A stretch of DNA of 64,000 bases from Anaerococcus urinomassiliensis (GCF_900128425.1 NZ_LT635782.1:437484-501483); one strand, 5' to 3'; positions 9,305 to 18,154 are shown, counted from the first letter of the stretch. Translations and numbers: made by a program. Notes: a model not told the origin generated them from the letters alone.

Positions 9305-9406
9305 ATTTGCCCATTTATATATTGATTATGAACTGATCTTAATACTTTATTATTTGTTCATTAGTTCGGACATAAAAATACCCCCATAATATAGCAAAGT
9401 ATGTAC

Positions 9407-9425
9407 TGACCCCCAAAAGTTGGAC
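9407..9425 (+). repeat. Left terminal inverted repeat of the IS3 element
   Basis: TGACCCCCAAAAGTTGGAC; 17 of 19 positions match the right end. Confidence 0.9.
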
Positions 9426-9457
9426 TTAAAAACCAACTTAAGGAGGTCAGTTTTTTA

Positions 9458-10051
9458 ATGACAAAATACAGCACAGAATTTAAGATGAAATTAGTAAAAG
9501 AATATCTTGAAGGAAAAATAGGATACAGAGAATTAGCAAAAAAATACAATATCCCAGACAAGCATACTATTAGAACGTGGGTTAATGCTTACCAATCCCA
9601 AGGTTATGATGGACTAAAAGTATCAAGAAAGAATAATAGTTACACTTTAGAATTTAAACTAAATGTAGTAAACTTGTATTTAACAGGAGAAATGTCCTAT
9701 CAAAGCCTATCAAACAATCTTAAAATCAATAATCCATCAATAATCGCTCGATGGGTTAATGAATATAGAAAAGAAGGAATTGAAGGACTTAGACCCAAGA
9801 AGAGAGGAAGACCTTCAAAAATGGCAAAAACACCAGAGAAATCAAAAGATATAAAATTAGAATCAACATCACAATTAACCAACGAAGAAGATAATTCATT
9901 AAATGAAGCACAACTAAAAGAAAAAATAAAGAAGTTAGAAGAAAAAAACTATTGGCTTCAACTAGAAAATGATGCAATAAAAAAAAAGATAGAATTGTCT
10001 CAAATGACAGATGCAGAAATAAGACAATTGCTAAAACAATCGAAGTCTTAA
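9458..10051 (+). CDS. IS3-family transposase OrfA (helix-turn-helix protein)
   Basis: A 197-residue DNA-binding protein with two tandem helix-turn-helix modules (~residues 1-55 and ~62-110, each ending in an RTWVNAYQSQG- or ARWVNEYRKEG-type helix). These are followed by a basic KKRGRPSK stretch and a C-terminal leucine-zipper-like coiled coil (EAQLKEKIKKLEEKNYWLQLE). It binds the IS ends and supplies the N-terminal part of the OrfAB transposase by -1 frameshifting. ATG 9458 follows a perfect AAGGAGGT at 9440-9447. The downstream catalytic frame is already open from 9973, inside this gene, and the slippery run lies at 9979-9988. Confidence 0.92.
   Translation: MTKYSTEFKMKLVKEYLEGKIGYRELAKKYNIPDKHTIRTWVNAYQSQGYDGLKVSRKNNSYTLEFKLNVVNLYLTGEMSYQSLSNNLKINNPSIIARWVNEYRKEGIEGLRPKKRGRPSKMAKTPEKSKDIKLESTSQLTNEEDNSLNEAQLKEKIKKLEEKNYWLQLENDAIKKKIELSQMTDAEIRQLLKQSKS
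9979..9988 (+). other. Programmed -1 frameshift site (A9G) of the IS3 element
   Basis: Nine A followed by G, within the overlap where the OrfA frame and the OrfB frame (open from 9973 after a TGA at 9970-9972) are both readable. In IS150-type elements A-rich slippery runs in this place produce the OrfAB fusion. A -1 slip here joins the OrfA zipper to a stretch containing AKTIEVLRSKYKLKDLL, the usual beginning of IS150 OrfB. Confidence 0.7.
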
Positions 10052-10074
10052 GAAGTAAATACAAACTTAAAGAT

Positions 10075-10908
10075 TTGCTAATCTACTTTAACCTTCCAAA
10101 ATCGACCTACATGTATTGGCAAAAAAGGCTAGAGCTGCCAAGCAAAGACAAAGAAATTGAATCAAAAATATTAAAAATCAGAAAAGACAATCCAAACTAT
10201 GGCTACAGAAGGATAACAGCAATATTAAAAAGATTAGGACTAACAATAAACAAAAAGAAAGTACAAAGGTTAGTTCAAAAATTAAAAATACAAGTAAAGA
10301 ACTTTTCAAGGAAAACAAGAAAATACTCATCATACAAGGGAACTGTTGGTAAAGTAGCAGACAATAAGATAAAAAGAAACTTCAAAGTAGAAAAACCATA
10401 TACCCAAATAACGACAGATACAACAGAATTTAAGTATTTAGAAAAAGATAAATCAGGAAACTATCAAATAAAGAAACTCTATCTAAATCCATACCTAGAT
10501 ATGTACAACAGTGAAATACTAAGCTATGAAATATCAAAGAAACCAACACTAGAACCAATTCTAAAAGCCTTAGATAGAGCAATAAAAATAACTAACAAAA
10601 GCAAGGAAGAAAGAATATTTCACTCAGATCAAGGCTGGGCATATCAAGTAAAGCAGTACACATCAAAACTAGAATCCAATGGCATAATCCAATCTATGTC
10701 CAGAAAAGGAAACTGCTTGGACAACTCACCAATGGAAAACTTCTTTGGAATACTAAAACAAGAAATATATTATGGAAGAAAATTCTACTCATATGAACAC
10801 TTAAAACAAACAATTGAAGATTTTATAAAATATTACAACGAAGAAAGAATAAAAGAAAAATTAGGATATTTAAGTCCGGTGGAATATAGAGAAAAGAATG
10901 TAGCATAA
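10075..10908 (+). CDS. IS3-family transposase OrfB (DDE integrase core)
   Basis: 277 residues counted from the TTG at 10075. The frame is open from 9973 and the protein is probably made mainly as an OrfAB fusion. An HTH_21-type region (NPNYGYRRITAIL) is followed by the rve integrase core. The catalytic triad is visible: D in ITTDTTEF, D in FHSDQGW and E in NSPMENFFG, with exactly 35 residues between the second D and the E. This is the catalytic part that cuts and joins the IS ends. Length and motifs are normal for the IS150 group, and nothing looks inactivated. Confidence 0.92.
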   Translation: MLIYFNLPKSTYMYWQKRLELPSKDKEIESKILKIRKDNPNYGYRRITAILKRLGLTINKKKVQRLVQKLKIQVKNFSRKTRKYSSYKGTVGKVADNKIKRNFKVEKPYTQITTDTTEFKYLEKDKSGNYQIKKLYLNPYLDMYNSEILSYEISKKPTLEPILKALDRAIKITNKSKEERIFHSDQGWAYQVKQYTSKLESNGIIQSMSRKGNCLDNSPMENFFGILKQEIYYGRKFYSYEHLKQTIEDFIKYYNEERIKEKLGYLSPVEYREKNVA

Positions 10909-10913
10909 AAAAC

Positions 10914-10980
10914 TTCCACCCCTAGGGGTGGAAAGTAATAAGCTAATACCAGAACTAGTAAACTACAAGTTCTGGTATTA
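10914..10980 (+). terminator. Two hairpins at the right end of the IS
   Basis: TTCCACCCC-TA-GGGGTGGAA (10914-10933) starts six bases after the transposase stop codon. TAATACCAGAACT / AGTTCTGGTATTA (10944-10956 with 10968-10980, 13 perfect pairs, 11-base loop) directly abuts the right inverted repeat. Neither has a T tract. They may stop transcripts or protect the end from outside transcription. Confidence 0.6.
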
Positions 10981-10981
10981 G

Positions 10982-11000
10982 GTCCAACTTTATGGGGTCA
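10982..11000 (-). repeat. Right terminal inverted repeat of the IS3 element
   Basis: GTCCAACTTTATGGGGTCA on the plus strand, the inverted partner of 9407-9425 with two mismatches. Confidence 0.9.
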
Positions 11001-11037
11001 CCTTAGTATTCAATAGAAAAATTATGGGGTTATAATA

Positions 11038-12963
11038 TTAAATTTTATTAAGGTTTATATAGCAAGACTTATTTTCCAATGAATCAATGGCCAGAGCGAT
11101 CTCGTTTAGCATGGCTATAAGCAGAGATTTATCATTTACTGACAATTGACTATCGATACTTTTATCTGACATATCTATGCCGACAACTCCATAGACTGCA
11201 CTATTTTTTCTAATGGCAAAATATAAGCCATTAGCATTAGCTAGAGTATTTGTGCCTGCACCAGCACTATCATTATTTAAAAATACCCATTTTGCTACAG
11301 TTTTCTCGGAGTTTTGCAAATATATTTCTTTCATATTTGCGACGTTTTTTGGGTTATAAATTATTGGCGACAAAAGCGAGCTTTTGAAAACAGGATAAAA
11401 TATTATTACCTTGTTTAGGAGCTTATATAGTTGGTAGCAGGTTTCATACATTACTTCATCATAGTTTTTGCTTAGCTGCAATCTCTGGCTTGTCTTAAGC
11501 AGAACCTCTAAGCTGTGTGACTGCTGAGTTGTTAGTATATTTTCCTTTTTTAGTCTATTTTGCATTAGGCTAATGAAAAAAGAAACTATGCTCATTATTA
11601 TAAATATCATTAGATATTCTTTTGAGTAAATCCTCAAAGAATAATATGGTGGTATAAATATAAAATCTATAATAAATATATTTAGCAAGAGAGCAAGCAT
11701 ATTGTATATAGGGTGTTTTGTTGTGTATCCAACTATGCAGGATGATAGCGTATAAAGCAAAACTATGTTAGTTGTATTGAAATCAAAAATAAATAAGCCA
11801 TAAGATAGTATAGTTGTAGCCAACATTATGAGCAAAGTTACTATCAGATCTTCGCTATCAAAATGCACAAATTCATCTAGACTTATATTTTTTTTCTTAT
11901 ACTCACTGTTAGCATCAGGGATTATGAATATATCAAGATTTGGAGCAGCCTTAGTAATTTCATCAATTATAGTTGTTTTATTCAGAAATGATATTTTCTG
12001 TGAGGATCTTCCCAAGACAAGCTTTGATACTCCACTAAGTTTTGCATATTGGCTAATTTGAAATGATATATCATCACCATAAGAAGAAACGATATTAGCT
12101 TTTAGATGTTTAGCCAAGTCTATATTTTTTTGTAAGTTATTTTTTTCTGTATTAGAAAAATCTTTGCTTTCAGATGTTTCTACATATAGGGCACTAAACT
12201 CTGCATGGAAAGAGTTAGCCATCCTATAAGCAGTTCGGATTACTTTTTGGTTAGTAGGTGATGGGCTAAGACACACTAGTATATGTTCTTTTAAGAATGG
12301 TTTATTTTTTTCGTCAGTATATAAATTTATCTTATCGGCACATCTTCTTAAAGCTATTTCCCTAAGCGAGATAAGATTATCTATAGTAAAAAAATTATCT
12401 AGGGCTTTTTTAGACTGGGAATAATTATATATTTTTCCTTCCTTTAATCTTTCAATTAATTGTTCTACTTCAATATCTATTATTTTTATATGGTCAGCAT
12501 TATCAAAAACATAATCAGGTATACGTTCATTGACTTTTATATTAGTAATTGATTCTACTATATCATGAAGGCTCTCTAGGTGTTGGACATTTAATGTTGT
12601 GTATACATCAATGCCCGCCCTAAGTAATTCCTCTACATCTTGGTATCTTTTTTTATGTCTACTGCCTGGTGCATTGGTATGGGCAAGCTCATCTACTAAT
12701 ATGATGTCAGGTTTTCTATCTAGGGCCTTATCTATATCCAGTTCATTAAAAATATGATCTTTATAGTTTATTTTTTTATAGTCTATTATATCTAGACCAT
12801 TCATTAATGCTAGAGTATCTTTTCTATCATGAAGTTCTACATAACCAACAACCACATCTATGCCTTCTAGGTACTTTTCGTGGGCAACTTCTAGCATATT
12901 GTATGTCTTTCCGACACCTGCACAGTATCCGAAGAAGATTGTCAATTCACCTTTTTTTTCCAT
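11038..12963 (-). CDS. KdpD-like potassium/turgor sensor lacking the histidine kinase domain
   Basis: A 641-residue membrane protein. Order: KdpD N-terminal ATP-binding domain (1-~210) with Walker A GYCAGVGKT (12-20) and Walker B-like ILVDELAHTN (88-97); universal-stress-protein domain (~226-350, with a VLGRSS nucleotide-site-like motif); four membrane segments of the DUF4118 type (~372-465); and a GAF-like domain (~485-635, with the SAGAGTNTL signature). It stops there: no HisKA or HATPase domain. E. coli KdpD is ~894 residues with the kinase at the C terminus. The missing kinase is on a separate gene at 18920-20845. It is divergent from the kdp operon, sharing a 173-bp control region. It is inferred to be a sensory partner that modulates the kinase half. 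Confidence 0.88.
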   Translation of the reverse strand: MEKKGELTIFFGYCAGVGKTYNMLEVAHEKYLEGIDVVVGYVELHDRKDTLALMNGLDIIDYKKINYKDHIFNELDIDKALDRKPDIILVDELAHTNAPGSRHKKRYQDVEELLRAGIDVYTTLNVQHLESLHDIVESITNIKVNERIPDYVFDNADHIKIIDIEVEQLIERLKEGKIYNYSQSKKALDNFFTIDNLISLREIALRRCADKINLYTDEKNKPFLKEHILVCLSPSPTNQKVIRTAYRMANSFHAEFSALYVETSESKDFSNTEKNNLQKNIDLAKHLKANIVSSYGDDISFQISQYAKLSGVSKLVLGRSSQKISFLNKTTIIDEITKAAPNLDIFIIPDANSEYKKKNISLDEFVHFDSEDLIVTLLIMLATTILSYGLFIFDFNTTNIVLLYTLSSCIVGYTTKHPIYNMLALLLNIFIIDFIFIPPYYSLRIYSKEYLMIFIIMSIVSFFISLMQNRLKKENILTTQQSHSLEVLLKTSQRLQLSKNYDEVMYETCYQLYKLLNKVIIFYPVFKSSLLSPIIYNPKNVANMKEIYLQNSEKTVAKWVFLNNDSAGAGTNTLANANGLYFAIRKNSAVYGVVGIDMSDKSIDSQLSVNDKSLLIAMLNEIALAIDSLENKSCYINLNKI

Positions 12964-12987
12964 AAAATTATCCTTCTTTATTTATTT

Positions 12988-13054
12988 CTGATTTTATTTT
13001 ACTATATATATTTGAAAAAAAGGCAAAATCAGTGAATTTTAATACAATTTTAAT
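12988..13054. promoter_or_regulatory. Candidate KdpE operator between the divergent kdp genes
   Basis: Two features lie in the 173-bp divergent region. One is an 8-bp inverted repeat, CTGATTTT (12988-12995) and AAAATCAG (13025-13032). The other is a direct repeat AATTTTAAT (13035-13043 and 13046-13054) with an 11-bp period, the spacing typical of OmpR-family tandem sites. A TGG-TATATT extended -10 (13098-13103) follows with no good -35, consistent with an activator-dependent promoter for the kdp operon. Site identity is inferred. Confidence 0.45.
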
Positions 13055-13136
13055 GTCTATGGTGTATATTTTAAAACTATTTTAAGGTAAAAGTTGGTAT
13101 ATTACACATATAGTTAGAGAATAGGAGGAGTGATTA

Positions 13137-13232
13137 ATGTTAGACCTTATTATGATAGCTATAGTAGTCATTTCATTTTTAATATTAAAAATATTTGTCC
13201 ATTGGATAGATAAAAAAATTACAAGTAATTAA
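13137..13232 (+). CDS. Small single-span membrane peptide leading the kdp operon
   Basis: A 31-residue ORF: MLDL, a hydrophobic span of about 18 residues, then HWIDKKITSN. ATG 13137 sits six bases after a near-perfect AGGAGGAG (13123-13130), so it is very likely translated. It is the first gene of the operon, 17 bases before kdpF. It resembles KdpF in size and topology but lacks the NPEKF-type end, so it may be a second accessory peptide of the pump or a leader peptide. No family was recognised. Confidence 0.6.
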   Translation: MLDLIMIAIVVISFLILKIFVHWIDKKITSN

Positions 13233-13249
13233 TTATTGTGGAGGTTTAT

Positions 13250-13327
13250 ATGTTACTATTATCAATTGTTATTTTAGGGGTTTTATGCTATTTGTTTTAT
13301 GCACTGGTTAACCCTGAGAAATTTTAA
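13250..13327 (+). CDS. kdpF: K+-transporting ATPase small subunit KdpF
   Basis: A 25-residue membrane peptide with one hydrophobic span ending in YALVNPEKF, the hallmark C-terminal pattern of KdpF (YxLxxPExF). KdpF stabilises the KdpABC potassium pump in the membrane. ATG 13250 follows GTGGAGG at 13238-13244. The TPR gene intervenes between kdpF and kdpA, where the two are normally adjacent. Confidence 0.85.
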   Translation: MLLLSIVILGVLCYLFYALVNPEKF

Positions 13328-13348
13328 ATATAGTTTTGGGAGATAAAT

Positions 13349-13666
13349 ATGGAGGAAGTTATGAATTTAAATAAATGTGATTTTAATAATTGTTTGAATG
13401 ATTTCTGTTCCTTAATAAAATTAAAAATTGATGTGGGAAGCCTTGATGAATGTATAGAATTGGTAAAAGATAAAATGAAAGAATATCCACATAGTCCAGT
13501 TCCTCACAATTTGTTAGGTATTTTGATGGAAAAAAGAGGAAACCATGTGTTGGCTATGAAACACTTCAGGGCTGCTTGGGCATTAGACCCATGCTATATG
13601 CCTGCTTGTAAGAATTTAGAGAATTTAGCAATATATGGTAAAAATAAAAAATATGTATTTTCGTAA
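13349..13666 (+). CDS. TPR-repeat protein in the kdp operon
   Basis: A 105-residue cytoplasmic protein with helical-repeat signatures. HNLLGILMEKRGNHVLAMKHFRAAWALDP is a clear TPR consensus (G8, A20 and P32-type positions) and a weaker repeat precedes it (ECIELVKDKMKEYPHSP). TPRs mediate protein-protein contacts; a partner in the Kdp pump or its sensors is inferred from location only. Two starts are possible: ATG 13349 (after GGGAG) or ATG 13361, which has the stronger GGAGGAAG and gives 101 residues. The gene sits 21 bases after kdpF and 25 bases before kdpA. It is not part of the classical kdpFABC set. Confidence 0.75.
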   Translation: MEEVMNLNKCDFNNCLNDFCSLIKLKIDVGSLDECIELVKDKMKEYPHSPVPHNLLGILMEKRGNHVLAMKHFRAAWALDPCYMPACKNLENLAIYGKNKKYVFS

Positions 13667-13691
13667 TATTATTGTATGAGTAGGAGAGATT

Positions 13692-15434
13692 ATGTTTCAA
13701 ATATTATTAACAATGCTAATATTCTTTATAGTTATATTTCCATGTGGAAATTATTTATATAAAGTGACAAATGACAAAGAAACTTTTGCTGATCCTTTAT
13801 TTAATAAAGTTGATTCAGGAATTTTTAAGCTTTTAAAAATAGATAAAACCGATATGGAATGGAAGGAGTATGCATTATCACTTATTCTGGTAAATGCTTG
13901 CTTAGTTTTATTTTCTTATGTGGTATTAAGGATACAATCTATAGGATTATTTAATCCAAATAAAATATCTTCTATGGAGGAAGGCTTAAGTTTTAATACT
14001 ATAATATCATTTATGACAAACACAAATTTGCAACACTATGCAGGTGAGTCTGGCTTATCATATTTTTCTCAAATGTTTGTGATAACTATGATGATGTTTA
14101 CTTCTGCAGCAAGTGGATATGCAGCTTGTGTCGCTATGATTAGGGGAATACTTGGTGAGAAGATGGGAAACTTCTACGTGGATTTTATAAAAATTATCAC
14201 AAGATTTCTCTTGCCTGCTGCTATCATAGTAGGATTGCTATTAGTATCTCAAGGAGTTATACAAAACTTCAATGCAAATTTCGTTATAAAAACTATTGAA
14301 GGTAAAAATCAAGAAATAGGTGCAGGGCCAGTCGCAGCATTGGAATCGATTAAACATTTAGGAACAAATGGTGGAGGATTCTTTGGATCGAATTCATCAA
14401 ACCCTTTTGAAAACCCTAATATTATTTCGAATATTATTGAGTTAATATCTATGATGTTGTTGCCAGCTTCTTGTGTTATCATTTTTGGTAAGATGGCATA
14501 TGATAAAACATTCAATAAATTAGCAAGTGAAAGAGATCAATCACCTAGACAAATAGACAAGGCAGCAAACAAAAAAGTTTGGATGGGTAAGGAAGGTCAA
14601 TCAATCTTTATTGCTATGTCAATCTTATTTGTTATAGGCTTAGGTATTTGCTACCACAATGAACTTACTGGTACAAATGGGGCAAATCTAGCTGGTATTT
14701 CTCATAGTATGGGAAATATGGAAGGTAAAGAAATGCGTTTTGGTCTTGCCCAGTCATCATTATTTACTACGGTAACTACATCATTTACAACAGGTACTGT
14801 CAATAATATGCATGATAGCTTAACTCCTCTTGGAGGTTTAGTACCAATGCTTCATATGATGTTAAATGTTGTCTTTGGTGGTGCAGGAGTTGGATTAATG
14901 AATATGCTAATTTATGCTATATTAGCAGTATTTATTTGTGGGCTAATGATTGGAAAGACTCCAGAGTATTTGGGCAAAAAAATCGAAGGTAAGGAGATGA
15001 AGCTAGCTGCTTTATCCATCATTATTCATCCACTTTTGATTTTGGGATTTTCTGCAATAGCTGTAAGTTGCACTTCAGGTCTTGCTGGAATTACAAACCC
15101 TGGCTTTCACGGATTAAGCCAAATATTATACGAATACTCTTCATCAGCAGCGAATAATGGATCTGGCTTTGAAGGCTTGAGTGACAACACAATGTTTTGG
15201 AATATTACCTGTGGCTTGGTTATGTTTTTTGGAAGATACTTAGCTATTATTATCCAGCTGGCTATAGCAGGAAGCCTTTCTAAAAAAATAGACATTAACG
15301 AAACAGCTGGAACATTAAAAACTAATAATTTAACTTTTTCAATTATTCTAGTGATAATTGTATATATATTTGCAGCACTAACATTTTTGCCTGTACTAGC
15401 TTTAGGACCAATAGCAGAATGGTTGGTACTATAG
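13692..15434 (+). CDS. kdpA: K+-transporting ATPase subunit A
   Basis: A 580-residue polytopic membrane protein with about ten spans, the potassium-binding and translocating subunit of the high-affinity Kdp pump. It is related to SKT channels, with four degenerate selectivity-filter loops: one contains [20 protein letters not shown], and the others lie near [13 protein letters not shown] and [13 protein letters not shown]. The [16 protein letters not shown] stretch is typical of KdpA. ATG 13692 follows a TAGGAGAG site. kdpB starts eight bases after its stop codon. Length is close to the family's usual ~560. Confidence 0.95.
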   Translation: MFQILLTMLIFFIVIFPCGNYLYKVTNDKETFADPLFNKVDSGIFKLLKIDKTDMEWKEYALSLILVNACLVLFSYVVLRIQSIGLFNPNKISSMEEGLSFNTIISFMTNTNLQHYAGESGLSYFSQMFVITMMMFTSAASGYAACVAMIRGILGEKMGNFYVDFIKIITRFLLPAAIIVGLLLVSQGVIQNFNANFVIKTIEGKNQEIGAGPVAALESIKHLGTNGGGFFGSNSSNPFENPNIISNIIELISMMLLPASCVIIFGKMAYDKTFNKLASERDQSPRQIDKAANKKVWMGKEGQSIFIAMSILFVIGLGICYHNELTGTNGANLAGISHSMGNMEGKEMRFGLAQSSLFTTVTTSFTTGTVNNMHDSLTPLGGLVPMLHMMLNVVFGGAGVGLMNMLIYAILAVFICGLMIGKTPEYLGKKIEGKEMKLAALSIIIHPLLILGFSAIAVSCTSGLAGITNPGFHGLSQILYEYSSSAANNGSGFEGLSDNTMFWNITCGLVMFFGRYLAIIIQLAIAGSLSKKIDINETAGTLKTNNLTFSIILVIIVYIFAALTFLPVLALGPIAEWLVL

Positions 15435-15442
15435 GAGGAAAT

Positions 15443-17497
15443 ATGGTTAATAAGAAAACAAAATTTGTAAGTAAAGATATAATGAAGACTTCTATTAAAG
15501 GGGCATTTTTAAAATTAAATCCCAAGTATATGGTAAAAAACCCTGTAATGTTTGTAGTAGAAATTGGATTTATAATTTGTCTATTACTTGCTTTTTTCCC
15601 AAATTTGATAAATGATGGAAGCGACAATGCAAGTAAATACAATATGCTTGTTTCCATTATTTTGTTTATAACTTTACTATTTGCAAATTTCGCCGAATCT
15701 GTAGCCGAAGGTAGGGGAAAGGCACAAGCAGAGACATTGAAAAAAACAAAAAAGGATACTAAGGCTAGAAAAATTTTAGATGATGGAAAAGAAATTGAAA
15801 TCTCTAGTAATGACCTAAAAAAAGGAGACGTAGTTTTAGTAAAAGTAGGCGAAATAATCCCTAATGACGGTGAAATAATTGAAGGTATAGCAAGTATTGA
15901 TGAATCTGCAATTACTGGTGAATCCGCACCAGTAACTAAAGAAAGTGGTGGAGATTTTTCTTCAGTTACAGGTGGTACACTTGTTGTATCAGACTGGATT
16001 AAAGTTCGTATAAGTTCAGATCCTGGTGAATCATTTTTGGATAAGATGATATCTCTTGTAGAAGGAGCCTCTAGACAAAAAACACCAAATGAGATTGCTC
16101 TAAATACTTTGTTGGTTTCCTTAACTATTATATTTTTGATAGTTATCATAACCCTATATCCAATAGCTAACTATTCTAATGTAAAAATTTCAGTTTCTAC
16201 ATTGATAGCTTTAATGGTTTGCCTAATCCCTACTACAATTGGTGCATTACTTAGTGCAATCGGTATAGCTGGTATGGATAGGGTTACTAGATTCAATGTC
16301 ATAGCAATGTCAGGCAAGGCTGTAGAAGCTTGTGGTGATGTTGATACAATGATTCTAGACAAAACAGGAACAATAACCTTTGGAAATAGGCTAGCTAGTG
16401 ATTTTATAAATGTCGATGGAATCGACAAATCAGATTTAATAGACTATGCCATGATATCATCACTAAAAGATGACACCCCTGAAGGTAAATCTATAGTCGA
16501 ACTTGCAAAAAAATTGGGTTCGAAAGTTAATCCAGCAGATTACGAAGATGCGTCTTTTGTAGAATTTACCGCAGCAAGCAAGATGAGTGGGATCGATTTA
16601 AAAAACGGTCCAATGATTCGCAAGGGATCTGGGGAAGCGATAATAAAGTTTATTACTGAAAGAGGTGGAGATGTACCAAGCGACCTACAAGCAAAAGTAG
16701 AAAGTATTTCCAAATTAGGAGGTACTCCACTAGTCGTTTGTGTAGATAATGTAATTTATGGAATTATCTATTTGAAAGATACGGTTAAGCCAGGACTTAG
16801 ACAAAGGTTTGAAAGACTTAGAAAAATAGGCATAAAGACCATAATGTGTACTGGTGATAACCCACTTACTGCAGCAACAATTGCAGCAGAAGCAGGTGTT
16901 GATGGATATATAGCAGAATGTAAACCTGAAGATAAGATAGAAGCCATAAAAAAAGAGCAAGCTCTTGGAAAAATTGTAGCAATGACAGGTGATGGAACCA
17001 ACGACGCTCCAGCCCTAGCTCAAGCTGATGTCGGTATTGCAATGAATTCTGGTACAAGTTCAGCTAAAGAAGCAGCCAACATGGTTGACCTAGATTCTGA
17101 TCCAACCAAAATATTGGAAGTTATAGAAATAGGCAAGCAATTACTTATAACAAGAGGTTCATTGACTACATTTTCTATTGCCAATGATATAGCTAAGTAC
17201 TTCGCAATAATTCCAGCTATCTTCACATTGGCTATTCCTCAAATGAAGGTTTTAAATATAATGTCATTGCACAGCCCATCTAGTGCTATTATTTCAGCAC
17301 TGATATTTAATGCAATCATCATCCCTTGTTTAATACCTTTAGCAATGAAGGGTGTAAAATATGAACCAATGTCAGCATCAAAGATGCTAGGCAAGAATAT
17401 GTTGATTTATGGATTTGGTGGAGTGATTTGTCCATTTATTGGTATAAAACTAATAGATATAATAGTATTTCCATTACTTGGCGTATTAGGAATATGA
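15443..17497 (+). CDS. kdpB: K+-transporting P-type ATPase subunit B
   Basis: The 684-residue catalytic subunit of the Kdp pump. The phosphorylation motif is DKTGT (D306), with TGESAPV (actuator domain; S161 corresponds to E. coli S162, whose phosphorylation inhibits the pump) and [16 protein letters not shown] (hinge). It hydrolyses ATP to drive K+ uptake through KdpA. The frame also has an ATG at 15419 inside kdpA, but ATG 15443 has a perfect AGGAGG at 15434-15439 and is the better start. Length matches E. coli KdpB (682). Confidence 0.95.
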   Translation: MVNKKTKFVSKDIMKTSIKGAFLKLNPKYMVKNPVMFVVEIGFIICLLLAFFPNLINDGSDNASKYNMLVSIILFITLLFANFAESVAEGRGKAQAETLKKTKKDTKARKILDDGKEIEISSNDLKKGDVVLVKVGEIIPNDGEIIEGIASIDESAITGESAPVTKESGGDFSSVTGGTLVVSDWIKVRISSDPGESFLDKMISLVEGASRQKTPNEIALNTLLVSLTIIFLIVIITLYPIANYSNVKISVSTLIALMVCLIPTTIGALLSAIGIAGMDRVTRFNVIAMSGKAVEACGDVDTMILDKTGTITFGNRLASDFINVDGIDKSDLIDYAMISSLKDDTPEGKSIVELAKKLGSKVNPADYEDASFVEFTAASKMSGIDLKNGPMIRKGSGEAIIKFITERGGDVPSDLQAKVESISKLGGTPLVVCVDNVIYGIIYLKDTVKPGLRQRFERLRKIGIKTIMCTGDNPLTAATIAAEAGVDGYIAECKPEDKIEAIKKEQALGKIVAMTGDGTNDAPALAQADVGIAMNSGTSSAKEAANMVDLDSDPTKILEVIEIGKQLLITRGSLTTFSIANDIAKYFAIIPAIFTLAIPQMKVLNIMSLHSPSSAIISALIFNAIIIPCLIPLAMKGVKYEPMSASKMLGKNMLIYGFGGVICPFIGIKLIDIIVFPLLGVLGI

Positions 17498-17507
17498 AGG
17501 AGATTAA

Positions 17508-18107
17508 ATGAAATTGATAAAAAAATATAAAAGTGCATTTTATTTAACAATATTTGCATTTATAGTATGTGGAATAATTTATCCACTTCTTATGACGGGA
17601 ATAGCTCAATTAATCTTCCCAAAACAAGCAAATGGTAGTTTAATAAAAGTAGATAATGAAGTAGTTGGATCTGAATTAATAGGCCAAGATTTTACCGATC
17701 CTAAATTATTTCATGGCAGACCATCAGCTGTCAACTACAATGTATATGAAGGAAAAGCTGGGTCGCTAGCCTCTGGTAGTGAAAACTTCGCGGTAAGTAA
17801 TCCTGATTTAAAAAAGAGAATTGATAAGGACGTTGATAAGTTTTTGAAAGAAAACCCAACTGTATCAAAAGAGGATATTCCAGAAGATATCATCAGTCAA
17901 TCTGCTTCAGGGCTTGATCCTCATATTTCCTTAAAAGCAGCCGAGTTACAAGTTGATAGGATAGCAAAAAATACTGGACTTTCTAAGGAAAGTATAGAAC
18001 AATTAATCAAGAAAAACACAAAAGAAAAAACATTGGGAATCTTTGGTGAACAAAGAGTAAATGTATTGGAACTAAATATAGATTTAATCAGTGAAACGAA
18101 AAAATAA
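17508..18107 (+). CDS. kdpC: K+-transporting ATPase subunit C
   Basis: A 199-residue protein with one N-terminal membrane span (~10-35) and an extracytoplasmic domain. Conserved KdpC motifs: GSELIGQDF, FHGRPSAVNYN, LASGSENFAVSNPDL and SASGLDPHISLKAAELQVDRIAK. It supports assembly and affinity of KdpFABC. ATG 17508 follows AAGGAG; the gap to kdpB is 10 bases. The family is clear. Confidence 0.95.
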   Translation: MKLIKKYKSAFYLTIFAFIVCGIIYPLLMTGIAQLIFPKQANGSLIKVDNEVVGSELIGQDFTDPKLFHGRPSAVNYNVYEGKAGSLASGSENFAVSNPDLKKRIDKDVDKFLKENPTVSKEDIPEDIISQSASGLDPHISLKAAELQVDRIAKNTGLSKESIEQLIKKNTKEKTLGIFGEQRVNVLELNIDLISETKK

Positions 18108-18125
18108 ATAGTACAAAATTGATAA

Positions 18126-18154
18126 AGGCCTCATGAGATTATATCTTGGGGCCT
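18126..18154 (+). terminator. Stem-loop between pump genes and kdpE
   Basis: AGGCCTCA / TGGGGCCT (8 bp, one G-T) with a 13-base loop. The first run of T comes eight bases later (ATTTTTTC), so it is not a textbook terminator. It could partly stop transcripts before the two regulatory genes and lower their expression relative to the pump. Confidence 0.45.

Larger units (their letters stand above)
9407..11000 (+). mobile_element. IS3-family (IS150-like) insertion sequence, complete
   Basis: A 1594-bp element bounded by 19-bp imperfect inverted repeats: TGACCCCCAAAAGTTGGAC at the left and, reverse-complemented, TGACCCCATAAAGTTGGAC at the right (17 of 19 identical). It encodes OrfA and OrfB in a -1 relation, with an intact DDE catalytic triad, and carries two strong hairpins near the right end. 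A 7-bp hairpin (AAGTTGG/CCAACTT, 9417-9439) overlaps the left end just before the orfA ribosome binding site. No matching 3-4 bp target duplication is visible (GTAC left, CCTT right). The element lies between the surface protein and the kdpD-like gene, 37 bases beyond the latter's stop codon. It looks intact and potentially active. Confidence 0.92.

Noticed and set aside
9407..11000. 3-4 bp target site duplication of the IS
   Set aside because: The flanks are GTAC and CCTT; no matching direct repeat can be seen, so none is claimed.
12964..13136. c-di-AMP riboswitch in the kdp leader
   Set aside because: The leader after the likely -10 is only about 30 bases, too short for a ydaO/kdpA-type aptamer.
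15343..16149. 268-residue minus-strand frame over kdpA/kdpB
   Set aside because: It is an antisense shadow of kdpB, whose motifs and codon pattern are convincing.
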